From positions 1 to 11,785 of the forward strand of contig DAISJM010000074.1 in NCBI GenBank assembly GCA_036821485.1: a stretch of DNA of 11,785 nt. Reading direction: 5' to 3'. Positions 6,678 to 11,785 of this stretch are shown in pieces; positions within the stretch are counted from its first letter, which is position 1, and the number at the start of each line of letters is the position of its first letter. A program made the position numbers and the translations under genes. The notes beneath the pieces are model-generated. The model did no database searches. It was given only the letters and a program-made list of their open reading frames with translations, and was not told where the DNA came from. Source of the stretch: DAISJM01 sp036821485 (GTDB taxonomy: Bacteria > Verrucomicrobiota > Kiritimatiellia > CAIQIC01 > JAGNIJ01).

Positions 6678-6812
6678 CTCGCCCGCCGTAGGCGGGTTGG
6701 ATTGCACTCGGGTTGCTTCCCTCGCAACCCTCGCCCTGACGGGCCTCGCGCTCCGCGCGACGTGCTCCTCGGCCTCCCCGAGGCCTCGTAGGGAACCAAG
6801 GCGTAGCGCCTT
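6678..6812. repeat. Cluster of short perfect hairpins between the direct repeats
   Basis: No protein gene fits here. Six consecutive small inverted repeats are seen: CCCGCC/GGCGGG (6682-6696, 3-nt loop), GGGTTGC/GCAACCC (6710-6730), GCCC/GGGC (6733-6744), TCGCGC/GCGCGA (6746-6760, 3-nt loop), GGCCTC/GAGGCC (6771-6785, 3-nt loop) and AAGGCG/CGCCTT (6798-6812, 3-nt loop). Bases 6694-6703 (GGGTTGGATT) match the T arm of the tRNA at 6896-6905, set off from the duplicated CCA end by 16 bp. This suggests an interrupted tRNA remnant. Confidence 0.7.
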
Positions 6813-6886
6813 GATCCAACTCCTGAACCCCGGGCCATAAGGCCTGAAACGCCCGTCAGCCACAAGGGCCGACGGGCGTTTCACGT

Positions 6887-6898
<12 letters not shown>
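6806..6898. repeat. 93-bp direct repeat, tRNA-proximal copy
   Basis: Matches 6585-6677 at 92 of 93 positions, offset 221 bp. Its right end runs 12 nt into the initiator tRNA (6887-6898: CCA, A73, U72 and the 3' acceptor strand); the rest is the region downstream of the tRNA with its hairpin. Confidence 0.92.
6846..6882 (-). terminator. Terminator hairpin downstream of the initiator tRNA
   Basis: GAAACGCCCGTC (6846-6857) and GACGGGCGTTTC (6871-6882) form a perfect 12-bp stem, with an inner 3-bp GCC/GGC helix in the loop. On the minus strand it begins 5 nt after the encoded CCA of the tRNA. The run of T is only three, so it may also act in 3' processing. Confidence 0.65.
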
Positions 6899-6963
<65 letters not shown>

Positions 6964-7017
6964 GTCTAAATCAATTCAAGCTGCGGCTGGCACTTTTCCA
7001 GTCGCAACGTGGGCTGA

Positions 7018-7045
7018 AGGATAGCGCACTTTTCCCGGAGTGCAA
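7018..7045 (-). promoter_or_regulatory. Probable promoter of the initiator tRNA gene
   Basis: On the minus strand TTGCAC (7040-7045) and TATCCT (7018-7023) are 16 bp apart. It falls in the 94-bp gap between the nucleoside operon and the tRNA, predicting a start near 7011 and a 5' leader of about 48 nt removed by processing. The same TATCCT occurs in the deoA promoter. Confidence 0.5.
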
Positions 7046-7057
7046 GAACAAATGCCC

Positions 7058-7456
7058 TCAAAACTCGAACGACTTGGGGAGAAGGGCACCCAGAGTCATC
7101 GTCTCAAAAGCATCCAGGTTGCTGATCGACGCAACATATACGGGCATGTCTGCGCCGCAGAATTCTGAGAGTACCTGGCGGCATGCGCCACAGGGATATG
7201 GTTTCTGATAACCATCTGCAACAATGGCGATAGCCGCAAAGCTCTTGTGGCCAGCCGCAACCGCCGTGAAAATAGCCGTTCGCTCGGCGCAGTTTGTCAG
7301 TCCGTAAGATGCGTTCTCCACATTGCAGCCCGTGAAGACTGTTTCCTTGCCCGCCAGTAACGCAGCGCCGACATGGAACTTGGAGTAGGGGGCATGTGCT
7401 TTTTCTGCTGCAGCCTTCGCAGCTTCCAGCAGCTTCCGCGGGTCAGGATTGGGCAT
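7058..7456 (-). CDS. cdd: Cytidine deaminase
   Basis: A 132-residue protein, the size of the homotetrameric cytidine deaminases. The ATG at 7456 is preceded by GAGGAG (7464-7469) at 7 nt; an in-frame TTG at 7471 is less likely. The zinc-site motifs are complete: CNVENASYG, then NCAERTAIF with Cys56 and the proton-shuttle Glu58, and PCGACRQVL with Cys89 and Cys92. Three zinc cysteines mark the short tetrameric class rather than the longer E. coli type, which uses His and two Cys. It converts cytidine and deoxycytidine to uridine and deoxyuridine in the cytoplasm, feeding the pyrimidine-nucleoside phosphorylase encoded two genes upstream. Its start overlaps the end of the purine-nucleoside phosphorylase gene by 14 bp, so translation is probably coupled. 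It is the last gene of the operon; no terminator lies between it and the tRNA. Confidence 0.95.
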   Translation of the reverse strand: MPNPDPRKLLEAAKAAAEKAHAPYSKFHVGAALLAGKETVFTGCNVENASYGLTNCAERTAIFTAVAAGHKSFAAIAIVADGYQKPYPCGACRQVLSEFCGADMPVYVASISNLDAFETMTLGALLPKSFEF

Positions 7457-8276
7457 GAGCCATCTCCTCAAAGATGTTCTTCAGCAACGTCCGCATGAGC
7501 GGCATCGTTGCCTGCGTTGTCGCCGTAACTTCCTCGTGAGTTAACCCTGTTGGACTGATACCCGCTGCATAATTGGTGATGCAGGAGATACCAAGAACCT
7601 TCATGCCCGCCGCGTTGGCCAGCGATGCTTCCGGGACGGTGGACATGCCGACCGCATCAGCGCCAAGGCTACGGTATGCCCTGATCTCTGCCGGCGTCTC
7701 GTACGTTGGCCCGGAGGATGCCAGATAAACGCCATGGCCCAGGGCAATTCCTGCACTCTTGGCAACTCGTACAGCCAGGGCACGAAGCTCCGGATTGTAG
7801 ACACTTGTCTGATCCGGAAATCGCGGTCCCCACACGGGGTTGTGCGGACCTATGAGCGGATTGGTGCCGAAAAGGTTGATATGGTCGTCGATCACCATGA
7901 GGTCGCCGGGCTTCAGATCCTTGCGCACTCCGCCCGCGGCATTCGTCAGCACCAAGGCCGACGCCCCGAGACTCTTCAGCAAGAACACGGGCAGGGCGAC
8001 CGGCGTCCATCCTTCGCCCTCGTAGAAGTGGCGTCGGCCCTGAAAGACCATCAGTTCCTTGCCCTTCACGCGAGCACGGACAAGCTTCCCGGCGTGGCCG
8101 ACAACACCTGTTGCTCCCAGTCCAGGTATGCCTGCATAATCAAGTGAGCCGATGCCCTCAAACGCAGAAGCGACATCGCTCCAGCCAGAACCGCAAATGA
8201 GCCCGAAGGCGGGGCGCGCATCCGGCCACTGCTTCTTGATATGGGCAAGTGCTTTCTCGAAAAGTTCGTAGTTCAA
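7443..8276 (-). CDS. punA: Purine-nucleoside phosphorylase, trimeric 6-oxopurine type
   Basis: A 277-residue protein, matching the trimeric PNP class (about 270-290). Residues aligned by eye with human PNP are all present: the GSG phosphate loop (Ser30), His61, Arg81/His83/Tyr85 (GRRHFYEG), Asn112 (TNAAGG), Tyr192/Glu193 (SGPTYETPAE), Met211 (GMSTVPE), Asn235 (ITN) and His247 (THEEV). Glu plus Asn in the base site is the signature for inosine and guanosine rather than adenosine. It splits these with phosphate into the base and (deoxy)ribose 1-phosphate in the cytoplasm. The start is a TTG at 8274-8276 that overlaps the TGA of the preceding gene as TTGA, with GAGGGG 8 nt upstream (8285-8290), so it probably depends on translational coupling. 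Its 3' end overlaps the cytidine deaminase start. Confidence 0.94.
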   Translation of the reverse strand: MNYELFEKALAHIKKQWPDARPAFGLICGSGWSDVASAFEGIGSLDYAGIPGLGATGVVGHAGKLVRARVKGKELMVFQGRRHFYEGEGWTPVALPVFLLKSLGASALVLTNAAGGVRKDLKPGDLMVIDDHINLFGTNPLIGPHNPVWGPRFPDQTSVYNPELRALAVRVAKSAGIALGHGVYLASSGPTYETPAEIRAYRSLGADAVGMSTVPEASLANAAGMKVLGISCITNYAAGISPTGLTHEEVTATTQATMPLMRTLLKNIFEEMAHAQS

Positions 8277-9595
8277 TCGCTCATCCCCTCGGGAAGGATC
8301 ATGTCGCGGATCAATGGCACCGGAGGCACATTCTCATCAGAGAGGGTGAAGGCCTTCTGCAGCATGGCCCGGGCCTCCTCCAACTTCTGAGCATCGTTGG
8401 CGTGAATGGTAGCCAAGGGCTGGCCCTTGCTGACGGGTTCGCCGATCTTCGCCAGATCGGACACGCCCACCGCAAAGTCCACGCGATCCTCGGTTCTCTT
8501 CCTGCCAGCGCCCAACACGATACAAGCACGGCCGACGAGATCGGCGTCGACTCCGGAGACGTGGCCATCCGAGGGGGAACGGTAGGGTTCCTGAAAGCGG
8601 GCCGTCGGCAGCTTCGAGAAATCCTCCAGGGCGTGAACATCACCGCCTTGCAGGCGAACCATCTCAAAGAAGACCTCCAAGGCCTTCCCGGAACGAATCT
8701 GCTCCTGGAGAAGATGCAGACCCGAGACGTAATCCTTCACCTTGCCCGCCAACATCAGCATGCGTGTTGTGAGTGCCATCGTGAGTTCCATCAAGTCCTC
8801 AGGACCCTCACCGCGCAAGGCGAGAACGGATTCGATGACCTCCAGCGCATTGCCCGCTGTGCGGCCAAGCGGCTGGTTCATATCGGTGATCAGGGCGGCC
8901 ATGCCTTTGCCCATGCGCATGCCAACCTCAACCATGTTGCGCGCCAGAACCCCGGCATCTTCCGGCGTCTTCATGAAGGCGCCTTTTCCCCATTTCACAT
9001 CCAGCACAAGGGCGTCGATGCCTGCGGCGAGCTTCTTGGACATGATGCTGGCCACGATCAGCGGGATCGAGGGGACGGTCGCCGTGACGTCGCGAAGCGC
9101 ATAGAGCTTCTTGTCCGCCGGCGCGAGTTGGCCAGTCTGTCCGGTGATGGAACATCCGCATTTCTGAACGATGTCGATGAACTCCTTATCGGACAGATTC
9201 GTTCGATAGCCGGGGATCGACTCCAGCTTGTCCAACGTGCCGCCGGTGATGCCAAGCCCGCGTCCGGAAATCATGGGAACCGCGACGCCGCAGCACGCGG
9301 CCAAGGGGGCAAGGATGAGTGAGATTTTGTCGCCAATGCCGCCGGTCGAATGCTTATCCACCTTCGGTTTGCGGATTGGCGCGGTGTTGACGAGATCACC
9401 CGAGCGCATCATGGCATCGGTCAGGACAGCGATCTCGTCGAGGGCCATGCCCTTGAAGTAGATCGCCATAGCCATGGCCGACATCTGGTAGTCGGGAATC
9501 TCGCCGCACGTGTAGCCGTTGATGAAGAAGCGTATTTCCTCTTCGGAGAGAGGCAGGCCGTCGCGCTTCTTCTCGATGATCCATTGAGGAAGCAT
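8273..9595 (-). CDS. deoA: Pyrimidine-nucleoside (thymidine) phosphorylase
   Basis: A 440-residue protein, the normal length for the thymidine/pyrimidine-nucleoside phosphorylase family. An N-terminal helical domain (MLPQWIIEKKRDGLPLSEEE; residues about 1-65) is followed by the phosphate site KHSTGGIGDK (81-90) and the family signature SGRGLGITGGTLDKLESIPG (110-129). Next come LYALRDVTATVPSIPLIVAS near residue 165 and VKWGKGAFMKT near residue 200. The C-terminal alpha/beta domain (about 340-440) contains GHVSGVDADLVG. It converts thymidine, deoxyuridine or uridine plus phosphate to base and sugar 1-phosphate; the bacterial Pdp type accepts uridine as well, and I cannot separate DeoA from Pdp by eye. 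It heads the operon deoA-punA-cdd. The ATG at 9595 has no Shine-Dalgarno, and a consensus promoter ends 6 bp upstream, implying a leaderless transcript. Confidence 0.94.
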   Translation of the reverse strand: MLPQWIIEKKRDGLPLSEEEIRFFINGYTCGEIPDYQMSAMAMAIYFKGMALDEIAVLTDAMMRSGDLVNTAPIRKPKVDKHSTGGIGDKISLILAPLAACCGVAVPMISGRGLGITGGTLDKLESIPGYRTNLSDKEFIDIVQKCGCSITGQTGQLAPADKKLYALRDVTATVPSIPLIVASIMSKKLAAGIDALVLDVKWGKGAFMKTPEDAGVLARNMVEVGMRMGKGMAALITDMNQPLGRTAGNALEVIESVLALRGEGPEDLMELTMALTTRMLMLAGKVKDYVSGLHLLQEQIRSGKALEVFFEMVRLQGGDVHALEDFSKLPTARFQEPYRSPSDGHVSGVDADLVGRACIVLGAGRKRTEDRVDFAVGVSDLAKIGEPVSKGQPLATIHANDAQKLEEARAMLQKAFTLSDENVPPVPLIRDMILPEGMSD

Positions 9596-9601
9596 GCCTA
9601 G

Positions 9602-9630
9602 AGGATAGGCAGCAGCGGCAACGCTGTCAA
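9602..9630 (-). promoter_or_regulatory. Consensus promoter of the nucleoside operon, leaderless geometry
   Basis: On the minus strand TTGACA (9625-9630), a 17-bp spacer and TATCCT (9602-9607) make a near-perfect sigma70-type promoter. Only six bases (9596-9601) separate the -10 from the ATG at 9595, so the usual start distance puts +1 on or next to the A of the start codon. This agrees with the absence of any ribosome-binding site. Confidence 0.75.
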
Positions 9631-9656
9631 TTCATGCGGACGCATAGAAGATTGGT

Positions 9657-10241
9657 TCAGCGGGTTATGGACACGTCATCGACGAGATAGGAACCCTCTC
9701 CACCCTTATCGCCCTCGCTGAGGTGAATGCCGAAGATTGCCGTGGTGGCGAACTTGGGGGCCACCTGATCTCTCAGGGAGACGAGTTCCCATCGCATTTT
9801 GCTCAGGGAACTGTTCCAGAGCGTGCCGTACTGACGTGAGAGTTCCTTGCCACTCGCATCGTGCCACTCGATGCAAAGCTGTCCGTGCCCCGTCCCGCCC
9901 AAGGGCGCGGCGCGGTTGTTCATCACAAATGCGCTGAATGTATATTTCTCCCCGGGGGTGACATCCATCTTCACGGACACGCCTTGGTAGCCCTTGGCCA
10001 AACCCTGGGCCATGATTCGAAGACACTGCTCGCCCGACCGTTTCGCCGATCGGATGATGCCCAGCTTGCTCTCCTTGCTGGTGAACACCTCCCACGACGC
10101 GGGCAGTGCGTCCTCCTGTGCATCGGCCGGCTCCTCAAATCCGGGATTGGCGACGAGATTCTCCGCATCGGCCGCCCGCGCGGCGAGAGGAGTTAGCCAT
10201 CCAACGGCGCACAGGCAGGCAATCGTTATGATGATCCTCAT
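9657..10241 (-). CDS. Exported carbohydrate-binding (CBM4/9-like) protein
   Basis: A 194-residue protein. The ATG at 10241 has AAGGAG (10251-10256) 9 nt upstream; an in-frame ATG at 10259 lies before that site and is rejected. Residues 1-23 form a signal peptide ending AARA. The mature protein is one beta-sandwich domain starting ENLVANPGFEEP, with WEVF, a GxxxLRI strand (SGEQCLRIMAQG), YQGVSVKMDVTPGEKYTFSA in the middle and VDDVSITR at the end. This is the usual order of CBM4/9-type and related galactose-binding-like modules, which stick to soluble glycans. No catalytic module is attached, so it may act as a free binding protein or an auxiliary subunit of the neighbouring hydrolase, whose gene ends 81 bp upstream on the same strand. 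The ligand cannot be predicted. A role in surface adhesion is an alternative. Confidence 0.78.
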   Translation of the reverse strand: MRIIITIACLCAVGWLTPLAARAADAENLVANPGFEEPADAQEDALPASWEVFTSKESKLGIIRSAKRSGEQCLRIMAQGLAKGYQGVSVKMDVTPGEKYTFSAFVMNNRAAPLGGTGHGQLCIEWHDASGKELSRQYGTLWNSSLSKMRWELVSLRDQVAPKFATTAIFGIHLSEGDKGGEGSYLVDDVSITR

Positions 10242-10250
10242 GGCACGTAT

Positions 10251-10256
10251 CTCCTT
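10251..10256 (-). promoter_or_regulatory. Shine-Dalgarno site fixing the start of the CBM-like gene
   Basis: AAGGAG on the minus strand, 9 nt before the ATG at 10241. It makes the shorter start, with an intact signal peptide, the likely one. Confidence 0.75.
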
Positions 10257-10322
10257 CATGATCCAGTTTACAGTCTTGAAGTCCTTACGCCTATCTCTGT
10301 TTCATTGTGCAGCGCACCGCCA

Positions 10323-11747
10323 TCAGCTCATGCGCAGCATCGGTTCAGCTTGCAGCCGTGATACAAACGAATGGCTGCGGTTATTCCGCCCATCCGGCGG
10401 CGGCAGGAAGATATCGACCGTACAACGGTCGTCCTGGGCAGCACCGCCGAGTGTGACATGATCTTTGCCCACGGGCTTCGCGTGCCAGACGGCTCCATCC
10501 CGCACCAGAACGTGTTGCTGCGTGGGCAGAATGAGATCGATGCGCGAGGTGGAGACGTTGTCGAACGCCACGCGTAAGCCGGTGGCCTCTGTGGGCCCGG
10601 ACCACGAAAGCTCAAGATCGTGTGTCACACCGCCGGACCCCGGCAGGGTGTGGGAACGCAAGGCAAAGTAGCTGTCGTCGATGGCTTGACGGTAAGCGGC
10701 AAGGGAGGGGAGGTCTTCGTAGCGGTCCGGATCTGGGAGAGATTCGCGCTCGAGTCCCAACCCCCCGCGATCGCGAAACTGGTAGAAAGTGATATTCCTG
10801 AGCCAAGGGAGCGCCCGTTCGGTGACCTCGCGGTAGAATCGGCGGATCCACGCGGCTTGCCCCTCGTCGCCCACGATATCCGCATCGTCATTCACTTCGT
10901 GAATCTCGATATCCGTATCCGAGCCGCGCAATTGGCATATGGCCGCGTGTATGTTTCCCATCTCGGTCCACCAAGCCTCGGGATCGACCTTGAAGAACTG
11001 AGAGGGACTTGCCGGATCGAAGGACGGGTCCGGCCATCCGTAGTGCAGGGAGGCGTATTGATCAATGGACACGATATCGGCCACGCGAAATGCCGGGCCG
11101 AGTTCGCCGTCCGTCAATCGGCCACGAGGGGGTTGGCGATCGGCAGGCTCGTGGAGGTTCTCGGCATTACCATTCCAGCAGGCGACCGTTTGAACCCCGG
11201 GCGCGTATTGATGGAGGATATTGTGAAAGCGCACAAAGAGAGCTGACACCTGAGCATAGGTCCAGCGCTCGTTGAAGTGAAACCATGTGCCGTTGCATTC
11301 GTGATTGATCCTGATGCGCATGGGCGTGAACGGTCTGAGCGCCTCGGCCATACGAATGAGGGTGGTGTCCGGTGTGTCGGCGTGAAGAGTGAGCGTAAGC
11401 TGCGGTTCCGAGCCATAGGCGCGGACATCGGCGATCTGACGGGCGAACTCCTGCCCCCAGAGACCGTCGGAATCCAGAGAGAGCGGAAAGTACCCGTCGC
11501 CCGAGTTCAACTGACGGTTCCGATAGAAGCCGTGATAGTTCACGCCCTGCGTAGGCCAGTCCTTCATATCGGGGTAGTGCTGAAACATCAGATTCACGAC
11601 ATGATGGGGACGCCCAATATGGCGGAGGACATGGCGCTGTGGAACATAACTCCCGCGCTCTGAGCCGACGGTAATGCCGAGCGTGCAGGGCGGGGAGAGG
11701 AGTTGAATAGCCGAGAGCGACGAGGGCCTGTGGAGGTGGTTGATCAT
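10323..11747 (-). CDS. Clan GH-A glycoside hydrolase, GH26-like; 5' end uncertain
   Basis: At least 474 residues. The first in-window start is ATG at 11747, but the frame stays open to the window edge at 11785. That ATG has neither a Shine-Dalgarno nor a signal peptide, so the real start may lie outside. Residues about 20-350 look like a TIM barrel. The motif RIRINHECNGTWFHF resembles the acid/base strand of GH26 (HExNGxWF), making Glu150 the likely proton donor. IEIHEVNDD offers Glu284 (or Glu281) as nucleophile at the expected later strand. CWNGNAEN and ADIVSIDQY lie between them. The last 100 or so residues (from LELSWSGPTEATGLRVAF) form a separate beta-rich domain. GH26 includes mannanases and related endo-glycanases; family and substrate are inferred from motifs only. 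It precedes the CBM-like gene and may be co-transcribed with it. Confidence 0.65.
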   Translation of the reverse strand: MINHLHRPSSLSAIQLLSPPCTLGITVGSERGSYVPQRHVLRHIGRPHHVVNLMFQHYPDMKDWPTQGVNYHGFYRNRQLNSGDGYFPLSLDSDGLWGQEFARQIADVRAYGSEPQLTLTLHADTPDTTLIRMAEALRPFTPMRIRINHECNGTWFHFNERWTYAQVSALFVRFHNILHQYAPGVQTVACWNGNAENLHEPADRQPPRGRLTDGELGPAFRVADIVSIDQYASLHYGWPDPSFDPASPSQFFKVDPEAWWTEMGNIHAAICQLRGSDTDIEIHEVNDDADIVGDEGQAAWIRRFYREVTERALPWLRNITFYQFRDRGGLGLERESLPDPDRYEDLPSLAAYRQAIDDSYFALRSHTLPGSGGVTHDLELSWSGPTEATGLRVAFDNVSTSRIDLILPTQQHVLVRDGAVWHAKPVGKDHVTLGGAAQDDRCTVDIFLPPPDGRNNRSHSFVSRLQAEPMLRMS

Positions 11748-11785
11748 GCGCGTGGTGGCGGACGGGCTGACACCCGAAGGGGTGC

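Noticed and set aside
6678..6812. CRISPR array
   Set aside because: The hairpins differ in sequence and there is no repeated unit with regular spacers; no cas gene is in the window.
6571..6884. Three overlapping minus-strand frames of 74-82 codons in the repeat region
   Set aside because: They translate hairpins and direct repeats (two nearly identical peptides come from the two repeat copies) and have no ribosome site. They are by-products of the repeats.
8249..9322. Plus-strand open frame of 357 codons opposite the pyrimidine-nucleoside phosphorylase gene
   Set aside because: His/Gln/Arg-rich translation without motifs; the minus strand encodes a complete, conserved enzyme.

Overview
The window reads as chromosomal DNA of a GC-rich (roughly 60 % by eye) Gram-negative bacterium that lives on plant or microbial polysaccharides. 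Lipoboxes, an OmpA-type outer-membrane protein with a peptidoglycan-binding domain and an initiator tRNA all fit a diderm bacterium. The mix of a GH94 pair, TSP3/OmpA protein, TPR lipoprotein and standalone carbohydrate-binding protein resembles poorly cultivated lineages such as Sumerlaeota or Hydrogenedentota. That placement is a guess from gene content; no phylogenetic marker was examined.

Layout. Bases 1-266 hold the C-terminal end of a GH94 glycoside phosphorylase, followed at 319-2697 (+) by a complete, divergent GH94 paralogue and a strong intrinsic terminator. Bases 2829-4858 (+) form a likely three-gene envelope operon: an OmpA-like porin/anchor with four TSP3-type calcium repeats, a small FmdB-type zinc ribbon protein, and a small exported protein built from two copies of a DUF4214-like motif; a terminator follows. 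Bases 4937-6040 (-) encode a nine-repeat TPR lipoprotein, divergent from a small lipoprotein gene at 6160-6510 (+).

Bases 6511-7057 carry no protein gene. They hold a terminator, a 93-bp direct repeat, a string of short perfect hairpins, an initiator tRNA-Met (6887-6963, -) with a U1:U72 mismatch and an A29-U41 pair, and its probable promoter. One repeat copy ends inside the 3' end of the tRNA, so the other carries a duplicate of the last 12 nt of the tRNA.

Bases 7058-9595 (-) are a tightly overlapping nucleoside-salvage operon: pyrimidine-nucleoside phosphorylase, trimeric purine-nucleoside phosphorylase, cytidine deaminase. Its promoter (TTGACA-17 bp-TATCCT) lies so close to the first ATG that the mRNA is predicted to be leaderless. 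Bases 9657-10241 and 10323-11747 (-) encode an exported CBM4/9-like protein and a clan GH-A (GH26-like) glycoside hydrolase whose 5' end may lie outside the window.

Functionally, the two ends point to polysaccharide breakdown: extracellular binding and hydrolysis at the right, intracellular phosphorolysis at the left. The middle holds envelope genes and housekeeping nucleoside salvage. I see no CRISPR array, transposase, integrase, toxin-antitoxin pair or defence system. The most unusual features are the repeat/hairpin cluster at the initiator tRNA and the predicted leaderless nucleoside operon.
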